DNA of 64,000 bases from Thauera sp. (lineage in GTDB: Bacteria; Pseudomonadota; Gammaproteobacteria; Burkholderiales; Rhodocyclaceae): the NCBI GenBank assembly GCA_024235615.1, contig JACKMB010000004.1, positions 62,001 through 126,000 on the forward strand, given 5' to 3'. Numbering within the stretch: the stretch's first letter is position 1; each line of letters starts with the position of its first letter. Position numbers and translations under genes: made by a program. Under the pieces are notes generated by a model that saw only the letters and a list, made by a program, of their open reading frames with translations, was not told the DNA's origin and did no database searches. Shown piece after piece: positions 48,191-58,392 of the stretch.

Positions 48191-49330
48191 CTATTCTTCA
48201 CCAGTATCCAGTTCGAGGCCGATGAACAACAGCAGGCAGTCGTTCAGACGGGAGAGGTCCAGCGCGGTGATCTCGCCGATGCGGCGCAGACGGTACTCGA
48301 GGGTGTTTCGATGCACATGGAGCGCACCGGCGCTCGGCGCCACCTTCATGTCGTGCGCGAACCACGCCGCCAGCGTGCGCCGCAACTGGCCATCGCGATC
48401 ATGCCGCGCGAGGCGGCGCAATGGACGGCGCAGTTCGTCGGCCCGCCAGCCCTCGCCCAGGCCGGCGAGCAGCACCGGCAGGGTGAGTTCGTCGTAGCAG
48501 TGGATCGCCGCCTGCGGGCGATGGCGGCGCCCGGCCTGCAGCGTGGCGCGCGCGGACTTCCAGGAACGCACGAGGCCATCGTCGCCACCGAAATACCCGC
48601 CGAGGGCAAGACAGGGCTGGCCGCTGCCCTCGCCGCAAAGGCGTTCGTGCAGGGCCTGGAGGCGGCCCCGCAGATCGGATGCCGCGGCAGGCAAGGGCAT
48701 CAGCACGGCCAGCTCACGCAGCGTGACCGGCGCACAGGCCAGGCCGGGCTCGTGCTCGGCGAGCAGCCGGCGCAGGCGCTGCTGCGCGGCGAGGACGGCA
48801 TCGGCCGCCAGCCCCGCGTCGGCGATCTCGATCAGCAAGGCGACACACGGTCGGGCGAGATCGACGCCGAGACGGCGCGCCCAGTCGTCCAGCCCGGCGC
48901 CCGGCGGGGACACGCCGATCCGCTGCAGGACCAGTTCCTCGCGCAGGCGCTGGTCGCGCGCGAGCATCTGCATCCATTGCGCCTGCTCCAGCATGGTCTC
49001 TGCCGCCAGTCGGACCAGTTCGGCGTGCTGGCGGACAGCATCCGGTTCGCCGCTCAGGCCCACCACGCCCACCACCCTGCCTTCCGCACGCAGAGGCAGG
49101 TTGATACCCGGTCGGGTATCGTGCAGGCGCTGCGCGACCGCCTCATCGATCTCCACCGCCCGCCCCTGCGCCAGCACCAGCAGCGCACCCTCGTGGCGGG
49201 TCCCGAGGCGCGCGCGATCGCCGCTGGCGATGACCAGCCCGCGCTCGTCCATCACATTGACGTTGGTGCGCAGGATCTGCATCGCGCGATCGACGATGGA
49301 CTGGGCGAGCGAGGCATCGAGCAGGAACAT
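48191..49330 (-). CDS. cdaR: Sugar diacid regulator CdaR
   Basis: A 379-residue regulator. The N-terminal diacid-recognition domain (1-135; ILRTNVNVMDERGLVIASGD, RHEGALLVLAQGRAVEID, GINLPLRAEGRVVGVVGLSG) closely follows E. coli CdaR. The C terminus has the PucR-type helix-turn-helix (RRTLAAWFAHDM, LHVHRNTLEYRLRRIGEI). CdaR activates gar/gud genes in response to glucarate, galactarate and glycerate. Start at 49330 fits family length; no clear Shine-Dalgarno is visible. It is upstream of garK and divergent from fumC. Confidence 0.94.
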   Translation of the reverse strand: MFLLDASLAQSIVDRAMQILRTNVNVMDERGLVIASGDRARLGTRHEGALLVLAQGRAVEIDEAVAQRLHDTRPGINLPLRAEGRVVGVVGLSGEPDAVRQHAELVRLAAETMLEQAQWMQMLARDQRLREELVLQRIGVSPPGAGLDDWARRLGVDLARPCVALLIEIADAGLAADAVLAAQQRLRRLLAEHEPGLACAPVTLRELAVLMPLPAAASDLRGRLQALHERLCGEGSGQPCLALGGYFGGDDGLVRSWKSARATLQAGRRHRPQAAIHCYDELTLPVLLAGLGEGWRADELRRPLRRLARHDRDGQLRRTLAAWFAHDMKVAPSAGALHVHRNTLEYRLRRIGEITALDLSRLNDCLLLFIGLELDTGEE

Positions 49331-49467
49331 GACGGTGCGCCGGTGGCGGATTGGACGGGAACCGGCCACATGCTGCCGCGCGCCGTGCCGCGGAACAAGA
49401 GCGGCACCGGCGGCGTCGGACATGTACGGTCCGGAATTTCCCGTCAGCCCACCCGTGGAGGCCGAAC

Positions 49468-50850
<1,383 letters not shown>

Positions 50851-51089
50851 AAGCTGCATCCGGATGTGATCGTGATTGCACGGGGAGAAAGCGCACGCGC
50901 GCCCGGCAGGGCTGCGGCGAGTGCGCCCGATGGTGGTTGTGCGCGGGTCCCCACCCTCTCGCGGATGCGAAACAATTCGCAACGCTGTGCCGGGATCCCG
51001 GCGTCGATCCCGCACTCATACTGCGCACACCCCGACAGCGCGGCGGCATCCCCTTTCCACCGCGCACCGACAATCACAAGGAGGCCTTC

Positions 51090-51308
51090 ATGAAAGCCCG
51101 TACCCTCATCCCCGCCCTGCTCATCACCTTTGCCGCAAGCGGCTGCGCCACCTGGGACAACCTGTCCTCGCGCGAGAAGAGCGCAGCCACCGGCGCCGCC
51201 GTGGGCGGCGTGGCCGGCGCCGTGGTGAGCAACGGCGGCATCCTCGGCACGGTGGGTGGTGCCGCGATCGGCGGCGTCATCGGCGACCAGGTCGGCAAGA
51301 ACAAATAG
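51090..51308 (+). CDS. OsmB-like glycine-zipper outer-membrane lipoprotein
   Basis: A 72-residue protein. A signal peptide ends ITFAASGC, giving a lipoprotein cysteine at about residue 19 (Ala at -3 makes the lipobox non-ideal). The mature part has the OsmB order W-x-L-S-x-R-E/D, AATGAAVGGVAGAVVSNGG, then LGTVGGAAIGGVIGDQVGK, a glycine-zipper membrane segment. AAGGAGG lies 6 bases upstream. E. coli OsmB is osmotically inducible; regulation here is not visible. Confidence 0.85.
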   Translation: MKARTLIPALLITFAASGCATWDNLSSREKSAATGAAVGGVAGAVVSNGGILGTVGGAAIGGVIGDQVGKNK

Positions 51309-51394
51309 GCGCCACCGTCCCTCGGGATGCCGCCCGCCGTTCTCCCCGCGGCGCGGCATCCCCCTGATTGCTTGGTAGAATCCCGCTCGTCCCG

Positions 51395-51423
51395 CCGCGC
51401 CCGACCTCGGGCGGGCGGTTTTT
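51395..51423 (+). terminator. Terminator-like hairpin in the prfC leader
   Basis: A GC-rich stem (CGCCCGA / TCGGGCG plus an outer CCG/CGG across a 2-base bulge) is followed by TTTTT, only 22 bases before the prfC ATG. A TAGAAT -10-like hexamer sits at 51376-51381, so transcripts starting there would carry the hairpin in the leader. It may be an attenuator or simply end the osmB-like transcript. Confidence 0.6.
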
Positions 51424-51445
51424 GCTTTCCTGCCGACGAGCCCCG

Positions 51446-53053
51446 ATGACCACCACCCCCTTCCCGCCCGAGCTGCTGCGCGACGTCGAAAAGCGCCGCA
51501 CCTTCGCCATCATCTCCCACCCCGACGCGGGCAAGACCACGCTCACCGAGAAGCTCCTGCTGTTCGGCGGCGCCATCCAGCTCGCCGGCACGGTGAAGGC
51601 GCGCAAGTCCGCCCGCCACGCCACCTCGGACTGGATGGAGGTGGAGAAGCAGCGCGGCATCTCGGTCACCAGCTCGGTGATGCAGTTCGAGTACCAGGGC
51701 CACACCATCAACCTGCTCGACACCCCGGGCCACGAGGACTTCTCGGAAGACACCTACCGCGTGCTGACCGCGGTGGACGCCGCGGTGATGGTGATCGACG
51801 CCGCCAAGGGCGTGGAGGCGCAGACCATCAAGCTGCTCGAGGTCTGCCGCCTGCGCAACACGCCGATCATCACCTTCGTGAACAAGCTCGACCGCGAGGT
51901 GCGCGAGCCCTTCGAGCTGCTCGCCGAGATCGAGGACGTGCTCAAGATCACCTGCGCGCCGGTGACCTGGCCGCTGGGCATGGGCAAGGCCTTCCGCGGC
52001 GTGTATCACCTGCTGCAGCAACAGGTGCTGACCTTCACGCCTGGCGAAGAGCGCCGCAGCGACGGCGAGATCATCAAGGGCCTGGACAACCCCGAGCTCG
52101 ACAAGCGCTTCCCGATGGAGGTCGGCCAGCTGCGCGACGACGTCGAGCTGATCGACGGCGCATCGCCGCCCTTCGACCTCGACGACTTCCTCGCCGGCAA
52201 GCAGAGCCCGGTGTTCTTCGGCTCGGGTATCAACAACTTCGGCGTGCAGGAGATCCTGCAATCGCTGATCGACTGGGCACCGCCGCCGCAAGCGCGCGAC
52301 GGCGGCAGCCGCATGGTGCAGCCGGCCGAGCCCGCCTTCACCGGCTTCGTGTTCAAGATCCAGGCCAACATGGACCCGAAGCACCGCGACCGCATCGCCT
52401 TCTTCCGCATCTGCTCGGGGCGCTACAGCGCCGGCATGAAGGTGCGCCACGTGCGCGCCGGGCGCGAGATGAAGCTCGCCAATGTGCTCACGTTCATGGC
52501 CAATGAGCGCGTGATCATGGAGGACGGCGTCGCCGGCGACATCGTCGGCATCCACAACCACGGCCAGCTGCAGATCGGCGACACCCTGACCGAGGGCGAG
52601 AACCTCGGTTTCAAGGGCATTCCCTACTTCTCGCCCGAGATGTTCCGCGCCGCGCGCCTGCGCGATCCGCTCAAGTCGAAGCAATTGCAGAAGGGTTTGC
52701 AGGAGTTGGGCGAAGAAGGCGCCATCCAGGTCTTCGAGCTCGAAGGCGGCCAGATGCTGCTCGGCGCGGTCGGCGTGCTGCAGTTCGAGATCGTCGCCCA
52801 GCGCCTGAAGGACGAGTACAAGGTCGATGCGATCTTCGAACCGGCCGACATCCACACCGCGCGCTGGCTGACCTTCCCCGACGACGTCACCCGGCGCAAC
52901 TTCGAGCGCGAGCAGGCGCTGCGCCTGGGCAAGGATATCGACGGCAACCCGGTCTATCTGGCCACCAGCCGCTACAACCTCGAGGTGACTGCGGAGAAGT
53001 GGCCCAAGGTCACCTTCCACGCAACGCGCGAGCACGGGGAAGTGCTGGGCTGA
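51446..53053 (+). CDS. prfC: Peptide chain release factor 3
   Basis: A 535-residue translational GTPase that recycles RF1/RF2 after termination. The G domain shows [21 protein letters not shown] and FVNKLDRE, with the RF3-specific [20 protein letters not shown] switch region. Domains II and III follow with standard length. The start follows GACGAG; the leader carries a terminator-like hairpin. Two hairpins after the stop (53063-53085 and the following 30 bases) may end the transcript. Confidence 0.97.
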   Translation: MTTTPFPPELLRDVEKRRTFAIISHPDAGKTTLTEKLLLFGGAIQLAGTVKARKSARHATSDWMEVEKQRGISVTSSVMQFEYQGHTINLLDTPGHEDFSEDTYRVLTAVDAAVMVIDAAKGVEAQTIKLLEVCRLRNTPIITFVNKLDREVREPFELLAEIEDVLKITCAPVTWPLGMGKAFRGVYHLLQQQVLTFTPGEERRSDGEIIKGLDNPELDKRFPMEVGQLRDDVELIDGASPPFDLDDFLAGKQSPVFFGSGINNFGVQEILQSLIDWAPPPQARDGGSRMVQPAEPAFTGFVFKIQANMDPKHRDRIAFFRICSGRYSAGMKVRHVRAGREMKLANVLTFMANERVIMEDGVAGDIVGIHNHGQLQIGDTLTEGENLGFKGIPYFSPEMFRAARLRDPLKSKQLQKGLQELGEEGAIQVFELEGGQMLLGAVGVLQFEIVAQRLKDEYKVDAIFEPADIHTARWLTFPDDVTRRNFEREQALRLGKDIDGNPVYLATSRYNLEVTAEKWPKVTFHATREHGEVLG

Positions 53054-53144
53054 GCGGCATGCGGCGCCTCAGCCGACGAGGCGCCAGCCGCAAGCCTCGA
53101 ACTGCGCGGGCTCGCGGCTTGCGTCGCTCCTGCAGAACCGCCTA

Positions 53145-53354
53145 TCAGCTTCGGGTGGGCCGCGGTGCCGCCGGGGCGCTCACCGCCTCCACCCAGTAGG
53201 TCTGCTTGTGCCCGTGCGCCTCGAAGGCGCGCGCGGCCGCCTCGGCCTCCTCCCGGCGTGCAAACACCCCCACCACGAAGCGGTTGTCGTTGTCGTCGAG
53301 CCGCCACAGCGCCCAGCGGGTGGGTTCCGTATCCGAATCGCCGCAGTTCTTCAA
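53145..53354 (-). CDS. Small hypothetical protein with SPOR-like segment
   Basis: A short frame of about 69 residues; the informative part is EPTRWALWRLDDNDNRFVVG followed by VFARREEAEAAARAFEAHGH, which has the strand-helix-strand look of SPOR-type repeats. The likely TTG start (53354) is preceded by GTGAGGG; the frame stays open into hemG, where translation is not plausible. It would lie downstream of hemG on the same strand. Function unknown. Confidence 0.45.
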   Translation of the reverse strand: MKNCGDSDTEPTRWALWRLDDNDNRFVVGVFARREEAEAAARAFEAHGHKQTYWVEAVSAPAAPRPTRS

Positions 53355-53415
53355 ACCCTCACCCGCCTTCGACGATCCCGCTCGCAGGCCCGTTGCCGGC
53401 GCGATCGCAGCGCCA

Positions 53416-53940
53416 TCAGCCGTGGACGAACCGGCGCGCGAAGGCCTCGACCTCTGCCCAGTCGGTGAAGTCGGTGACCGAGCGCGGGTCGGTGGGGCCA
53501 CCGGTGATCCACATGATCAGGCGGATCATGTTGCGGTCGAAGAAGCCGTAGCGCGGGTACTCGATCTTGCCGCCGAAGATCGCGATCTGCTGCGGCTTCC
53601 AGCGGATCTGGGCAAGGAACTTGCGCACGTAGGGGTTGGTGTCGGCCTGGCGCTTGTGCGGCTTGCGGCCGACCGCATTGACCGAGAAGAAGGCGTTGGG
53701 CCGCGCCTCGAGCGCCGCCTGGTGGCGGTCGATGAAGGCCTTCACTGCGGGGCGGTGGTGGCCATAGCGGATGCTGGCGCCGATCACGACGCGGTCGCAG
53801 GCTTCGAGCTCGGCAGCGGAAACCGCAGCGACCTCGGCCAGTTCCGCCTCGTGACCGGCGTCGCGCACGATCGCTGCGATGCGCTCGCAGATCTCGAGCG
53901 TGTGGCCGTTGATGGTCGAATAGATGATCAGCAGACGCAT
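53416..53940 (-). CDS. hemG: Flavodoxin-type protoporphyrinogen oxidase (HemG-like)
   Basis: A 174-residue long-chain flavodoxin-fold protein starting MRLLIIYSTINGHTLEICER, the FMN-phosphate loop. ACDRVVIGASIRYGHHRPAV, FFSVNAVGRKPHKR and IAIFGGKIEYPRYGFFDRNMIRLI match HemG, the quinone-coupled enzyme oxidising protoporphyrinogen IX in heme synthesis. I chose the ATG at 53940; the upstream frame is unsupported. Some homologues are general flavodoxins, so the substrate assignment is by similarity. Confidence 0.88.
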   Translation of the reverse strand: MRLLIIYSTINGHTLEICERIAAIVRDAGHEAELAEVAAVSAAELEACDRVVIGASIRYGHHRPAVKAFIDRHQAALEARPNAFFSVNAVGRKPHKRQADTNPYVRKFLAQIRWKPQQIAIFGGKIEYPRYGFFDRNMIRLIMWITGGPTDPRSVTDFTDWAEVEAFARRFVHG

Positions 53941-54060
53941 TGCCTGTCCTGGATGGACATATCCGGAGCGCAAGGGGCGCTCGAGCGCTCCCGACCAACC
54001 GGTGTTTGCCAACGTGAATGGCGGGTCTGCCGAGGCGTCCCGCCATCCCCGACGCCCACC

Positions 54061-54441
54061 TTACTTGCCGGTGACGATGCCCTCGACCACCTTCTTGCCC
54101 TCGGAGTACAGCGCCACCTGGCCGTCCTCGAGCTCGAGGTTCATGCAGCCGGTGTTGCCCTTGAGCTTGCCGTCCAGCCACTCGCGGCAGTAGCGCGCCT
54201 GATCGTCGACCCACCAGCGCGCCTTGGCGCCAGTGGTGTCGGTGAGCGTGCCGTCGGTGCCGAACTGGAGCGTGTAGGCCGCTTCGGTGCGCAGATACAC
54301 GCCGATGAAGGTGGCGCCCGTCAGCAGCTTCTCGACCTCGGCCTTGTCCTTCATGAAGTTCTGCGCCAGCGCGGCACCGGAGGCGGTGGCGAGCGCGACG
54401 GCGGCGAGCAGGGCGCGGACGGTGTGCGAGGGTTTCAGCAT
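54061..54441 (-). CDS. Small periplasmic hypothetical protein
   Basis: A 126-residue protein with a signal peptide (1-26, ending GAALA) and a mature domain of about 100 residues (FIGVYLRTEAAYTLQFGTDG, GAKARWWVDDQARYCREWLD). Two cysteines could form a disulfide. The pattern of beta-strands with a WWVDDQ segment occurs in small secreted proteins of unknown function. It is upstream of hemG and downstream of the stomatin-like gene on the same strand. Confidence 0.75.
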   Translation of the reverse strand: MLKPSHTVRALLAAVALATASGAALAQNFMKDKAEVEKLLTGATFIGVYLRTEAAYTLQFGTDGTLTDTTGAKARWWVDDQARYCREWLDGKLKGNTGCMNLELEDGQVALYSEGKKVVEGIVTGK

Positions 54442-54519
54442 CGTTGTCTTCCTTTTAGTGGTTACGTATCCGGGAAAATCGATCGAAGAGGCCTGGAGGG
54501 CGGTCCGGATGGGGCGTGC

Positions 54520-55389
54520 TCAGCCGCGTGCCCCCAGGCGGCCGACGAGGCCGCGCAGGGTCTCCTGGAGGTCGGCGGGCATCACCACGATCTTGGCGCT
54601 GCCCGACTCGCCGAGCTTCTCGAGCGCACCGATGTACTTCTCGCCGAGCAGGTACATCATCGGCCCGGCCTGGTCGCCGATGCCGGCGGTCACGCGGCGG
54701 ATCGACTCGGCCGAGGCCTCGGCCAGCATCACCTGGGCGTTGGCGTCGCGCTTGGCGGATTCCAGCCGTGCCTCGGCCTCGAGGATGGCGGCCTGCTTGG
54801 CGCCCTCGGCCTTGGTCACCGCGGCCTTGCGCTCGCGCTCGGCGGCGGCCTGCATCTCCATCGCGCGCTGCATGGATTCGGACGGCTTGATGTCCTGGAT
54901 CTCGACCGACTTCACCGTCAGGCCCCAGTCCACCGCCTCGTCGGCGATGCTCTCGCGCAGCCGCGCCTTGATCTTGTCGCGCGAGGACAGGGCCTCGTCG
55001 AGCTCCATCTCGCCGACGATCGAGCGCAGCGTGGTCATGATCAGGTTGCGGATCGCCTCGGAGAAGTCGGTCACGCCATACACCGCCTTGACCGGGTCGG
55101 TGACCTTCACGAAGGCGATCGCGTTGGTCAGGATCACCGCGTTGTCGCGGGTGATGACCTCCTGCTCCTGCACGTCGAGGATGATGTCCTTGGTCACCAG
55201 CTTGTAGGCGACGCGGTCGAGGTAGGGGATCAGGATGTTGAGCCCCGGGCGCAGCGTGGCGTGATACTTGCCCAGGCGCTCGACCACCCACTCCTCGCCC
55301 TGCGCGACCAGTCGCACGCCCTTGGCGATCGTGATCACCACGAACACCAGCACCGCGATCGCGATCGCGAGTCCTTCCGACATGATCAT
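54520..55389 (-). CDS. SPFH/stomatin-like membrane protease-associated protein (QmcA type)
   Basis: A 289-residue protein with one N-terminal membrane helix (5-25), an SPFH domain (27-190; QGEEWVVERLGKYHATLRPG, DNAVILTNAIAFVKVTDPVK) and a C-terminal coiled coil rich in Ala/Glu/Lys. It corresponds to E. coli QmcA, which organises membrane microdomains with FtsH/HflKC. It is co-directional with the NfeD gene 30 bases upstream, the usual partner pair. AAGG lies about 9 bases before the ATG at 55389; a start two codons later is possible. Confidence 0.92.
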   Translation of the reverse strand: MIMSEGLAIAIAVLVFVVITIAKGVRLVAQGEEWVVERLGKYHATLRPGLNILIPYLDRVAYKLVTKDIILDVQEQEVITRDNAVILTNAIAFVKVTDPVKAVYGVTDFSEAIRNLIMTTLRSIVGEMELDEALSSRDKIKARLRESIADEAVDWGLTVKSVEIQDIKPSESMQRAMEMQAAAERERKAAVTKAEGAKQAAILEAEARLESAKRDANAQVMLAEASAESIRRVTAGIGDQAGPMMYLLGEKYIGALEKLGESGSAKIVVMPADLQETLRGLVGRLGARG

Positions 55390-55419
55390 CTGCTTGCCTT
55401 CATTTTCCAGGGATTCGGA

Positions 55420-55875
55420 TCAGGCCTTCGTCACCTTGACGTAGCTGCCTTCCACGCTCACCACCTTCACGCGCTCGCCGGCGGCGATCGCGGTCTCGGC
55501 CACGCAGGCCCATTCGTCCGCGCCCAGCACCGGACGCTGGAAGCGCACCTTGCCGCGCTCGAAGGGGGCAACCGCGCTCACCAGCAGCCCGACCTCGCCG
55601 ATGACCTCGCCGGCGGCGGTGCCGATCAGGGTCTTCACTCGCGAACGGCGGGCGAAGCTGAACCACAGCACGGTCATCGCCATCGACGCGATGATCCAGG
55701 CCGCGATCTGCCGCGACAACACCAGGTCGGGCACCGCGAGCAGCACGAAGCCGGTGAGCATCGCGCCGAGCCCGAACCAGATGATGAAGAAGGAGGGCAG
55801 GGCGAGCTCGAGCAGCACCAGCGCGATGCCGGCGATCTCCCAGTGCCACCATTCGAGGAACAGCGTGTCGTTCAT
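55420..55875 (-). CDS. NfeD family membrane protein
   Basis: A 151-residue protein with hydrophobic segments (WEIAGIALVLLELALPSFFI; MLTGFVLLAVPDLVLS; IAAWIIASMAMTVLWFSF) and a C-terminal OB-fold domain (GEVGLLVSAVAPFERGKVRF ... VEGSYVKVTKA). NfeD short forms partner with stomatin/QmcA-type proteins, as here. Start at 55875 near a divergent-looking AT-rich region. Confidence 0.9.
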   Translation of the reverse strand: MNDTLFLEWWHWEIAGIALVLLELALPSFFIIWFGLGAMLTGFVLLAVPDLVLSRQIAAWIIASMAMTVLWFSFARRSRVKTLIGTAAGEVIGEVGLLVSAVAPFERGKVRFQRPVLGADEWACVAETAIAAGERVKVVSVEGSYVKVTKA

Positions 55876-55984
55876 GGGCAGACTTTAGCGCAGCTCGCCG
55901 GGGAGCGGGTTCGCAAGCGCTGATCGCTTCCTGTGCAAGGTTTATCGGGCGGTGGGAAAGCTGTGACCGCAGGGGGCAGGAGAT

Positions 55985-56160
55985 TGTGGATAAGTCGCGA
56001 ATGCAGCGACGGGTGTTTTTTCATCCACAAACCATCCCTGCCTGAAACGGCGCTCGTGCACCGGGTTTTGCTGGATGTAAGGCGATGATTTTTCGTTGGA
56101 AAAGATGCTTGTCCACAGATTTGGCGCGTACATGATCTTTATGATCTTTTAAATCTTTAA
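55985..56160. other. Cluster of DnaA-box-like sites with adjacent AT-rich 9-bp repeats
   Basis: One perfect DnaA box (TGTGGATAA, 55985-55993) and two near matches (TCATCCACA, 56021-56029; TTGTCCACA, 56109-56117) precede an AT-rich stretch with three 9-bp repeats: ATGATCTTT, ATGATCTTT, TAAATCTTT (56132-56158). DnaA boxes beside short AT repeats resemble the layout of a replication-origin unwinding region. No dnaA, dnaN, gyrB or par genes are near. The rest of the 746-base gap (55876-56621) holds the REP array that follows. Confidence 0.55.
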
Positions 56161-56219
56161 ATTCTGTGTACACCAAGAAGCGAACCCCTGCAGGCCTCCC
56201 CGCAATCGGTGTGGCCCCC

Positions 56220-56606
56220 TGTAGGAGCGCCGGCAGGCGCGAAGACGGCGTCCGAGCGATCGCCGGCGCTCATCGTTGCCGCACCGCCCTATTCGCGGCT
56301 GCCGCCGCTCCTACAGCGGCTTACGGAACCGTGGTCCTCATGTAGGAGAGCCGGCAGGCGCGAAGACGGCCTCTGAGCGATCACCGACGCTCATCGCTGC
56401 TGCACCGCCCTATTCGCGGCTGCCGCCGCTCCTACAGGGGCTTACGGAGCCGTGGTCCTCACGTAGGAGCGCCGGCAGGCGCGAAGACGGCGTCCGAGCA
56501 ATCACCGACGCTCATCGCTGCTGCACTGCCCTATTCGCGGCTGCCGCCGCTCCTACAGGGGTTTACGGAGCCGTGGTCCTCCTGTAGGAGCGGCGGCAGG
56601 CGCGAA
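56220..56606. repeat. REP-pair array, 121-bp period
   Basis: Direct elements at 56220, 56341, 56462 and 56583 are exactly 121 bases apart; inverted elements TTCGCGGCTGCCGCCGCTCC are at 56292, 56413 and 56534. Small differences occur (GAG instead of GCG at 56341; CGTAGG at 56462; a mixed stem at 56583). It ends 15 bases before the rdgC stop codon. Confidence 0.92.
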
Positions 56607-56621
56607 GACGGCCTGGCACGT

Positions 56622-57620
56622 TCAGAACGGCGGGTCGTCCGCGGTGACGGCCTGCGCGACCCGCTTGTCCGCCTGCAGGCGCGGCAGCTCGGCGCTGACG
56701 GCGTTGGTCTGCGCCGGTGTGCCCGCCAGCTCGCCACCCAGCGCGGCCACGACCGCCGGCAGCAGGTGGGCGAGTTCGCCGGTCATCAGCGCGAATTCGG
56801 CATTGAACAGCGCCTCGGCGTCGTCCTTGTCGGCTTCGCCCACCTGGTCGCGCACGATGTCGAGGAAGTCGAGGCGCTTGATCTCCAGCTTCTCGGTCAG
56901 TACGAAGCTGATGCGGTCGTCGAAGGTCAGCGCCAGGCGGGTCGGCAGCTTGCCGGCCTCCAGGTGGCCCTTGACGTCATCGCCTTCGAGCGGGTGGCGT
57001 GCATAACGCACCGCGGCCTTGTCCTCGGCCACCGAGCGCAGCTCGCAGTCCTGGTCGATGGTGAAGCCGTCGGGCGCCTCGCCACCGGCCAGCCAGTCGG
57101 CCATCGCCGACATCGGCGACAGCTCGGTGCGCAGCAGGGTCAGCGGGAAGCTGTCGAGCGTGTGGCGCAGCTGCTCGAGCATGTCCTCGGCCTTGCTCTG
57201 GCTGGCCGCATCCACCACCAGCCAGCCGTTGACCGGGTCGATCCAGGCGAACATGCGGCGGCGGCGGGTGAAGGCGCGCGGCATCAGCTCCTGCGTCACT
57301 TGCTCGCGCAGTTCCTTCAACTGCTTGCGGCCAAGCTTGAAGCCCTGCTGCTCGGCCAGCTCCTCGGCGCGCTCGTCGGCCTCCTGCTTGACCACCGCAG
57401 AGGGCAGCAGGCGATGCTCGAAGCCCAGGCACACCAGCCACTGGCCGCCGACCGCATGCGCCAGCACCTCGTTGCCCAGCGGCGACAGCCAGCCGCGGCT
57501 CTCCATGTCCTGGCTGCCGCAGGGGTGGAAGGGCTTCTTCGCGAGCTGCTCCTCGAGGCGCTCGACGCTCATGTCCCAGTTGGCGGGAAGGCGATAGACC
57601 TGCAGATTCTTGAACCACAT
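56622..57620 (-). CDS. rdgC: Recombination-associated protein RdgC
   Basis: A 332-residue protein starting MWFKNLQVYRLPANWDMSVE, with FHPCGSQDMESRGWLSPLG and LGFEHRLLPSAVVKQEADER blocks typical of RdgC. RdgC forms a ring around double-stranded DNA and limits RecA activity; Neisseria RdgC aids antigenic variation. The length equals the family norm. It lies downstream of the DUF1857 gene on the same strand. Confidence 0.96.
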   Translation of the reverse strand: MWFKNLQVYRLPANWDMSVERLEEQLAKKPFHPCGSQDMESRGWLSPLGNEVLAHAVGGQWLVCLGFEHRLLPSAVVKQEADERAEELAEQQGFKLGRKQLKELREQVTQELMPRAFTRRRRMFAWIDPVNGWLVVDAASQSKAEDMLEQLRHTLDSFPLTLLRTELSPMSAMADWLAGGEAPDGFTIDQDCELRSVAEDKAAVRYARHPLEGDDVKGHLEAGKLPTRLALTFDDRISFVLTEKLEIKRLDFLDIVRDQVGEADKDDAEALFNAEFALMTGELAHLLPAVVAALGGELAGTPAQTNAVSAELPRLQADKRVAQAVTADDPPF

Positions 57621-57797
57621 GACGGGGATCTTTCCTGTTGTTGAGATTGGAGACGAGGGGGTGCCCGGGACCGAAGAATGCGCGCAAACGCGCGCATTGG
57701 CTGCGAATGCAGCACGACCGTCCCGGATATTCGCGGGTGAGCCTGCTCTCGCGGCAGCTGCGTGGAAGTCGCCGCGTGCCGTGGAATCGTGGGATGA

Positions 57798-58271
57798 CTA
57801 CTGCTGGAGCCCGCCGGACTCGGCGATCATGCGGATGATGCGCACGGTGTCGAGGTCGGACTGATGGTAGGCCGAGCGCACGAACTCGGCGTAACGCGCA
57901 TCCTCGCCCTGGTCGGGTAGCGAGGTGTGGTAGGCGAAACGGAGGAAGAGCGCGCCGGGCTCGGGCTCCTCGATGGTGATGGTCAGGCTGCCGCCGGCAT
58001 GCTGCGCGTTGGCTTCCGACTCGAAGCGGATCCAGCGCAGGGTGTCGAAGCTCACCCGGTCGCGGATCACCGCATGGCCGAAGTGCAGGTCGCGCACCAG
58101 GCCGGCCTCGCCGCGCTCGACGACGTGGCAGGCCTCGAGGCCGGGCAGGAAGGCGCGCGCATCTTCCGCGCGGCACAGCAGGCCGAACCAGAGCTCTTCG
58201 CGGGTGAGCGGGGTCAGCAGCGGGTTGGCGAGATCATTGACCTCGATCAGGTGTTCGAATTTCAAGTGCAT
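57798..58271 (-). CDS. DUF1857/AtaL-like SRPBCC-fold protein
   Basis: A 157-residue soluble protein starting MHLKFEHLIEVNDLANPLLT, followed by LTREELWFGLLCRAEDARAF, LPGLEACHVVERGEAGLVRD and a C-terminal helix, the pattern of the DUF1857 group in the START/SRPBCC ligand-binding superfamily. The function is unknown. It may share a transcript with rdgC (177-base gap). Confidence 0.8.
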   Translation of the reverse strand: MHLKFEHLIEVNDLANPLLTPLTREELWFGLLCRAEDARAFLPGLEACHVVERGEAGLVRDLHFGHAVIRDRVSFDTLRWIRFESEANAQHAGGSLTITIEEPEPGALFLRFAYHTSLPDQGEDARYAEFVRSAYHQSDLDTVRIIRMIAESGGLQQ

Positions 58272-58392
58272 CTCCTGAGCGGGCAGGGTGGCAGTTTACC
58301 CCGCTCGACCGGTAGCCGGCACGTCGCGAAACAGGGAGATCCCGCACAACTGGGCGTCGCACCGGTCTTGGCGGAGGATCCGCCCTGCTACC

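Noticed and set aside
53063-53135. Degenerate REP copy after prfC
   Set aside because: The GCTCCTGCAG end is reminiscent of the REP family, but the GTAG head and partner element are missing.
55985-56160. Firm call of chromosomal oriC
   Set aside because: No dnaA/dnaN/gyrB/rpmH/par genes nearby and no skew data; kept as an origin-like site only.
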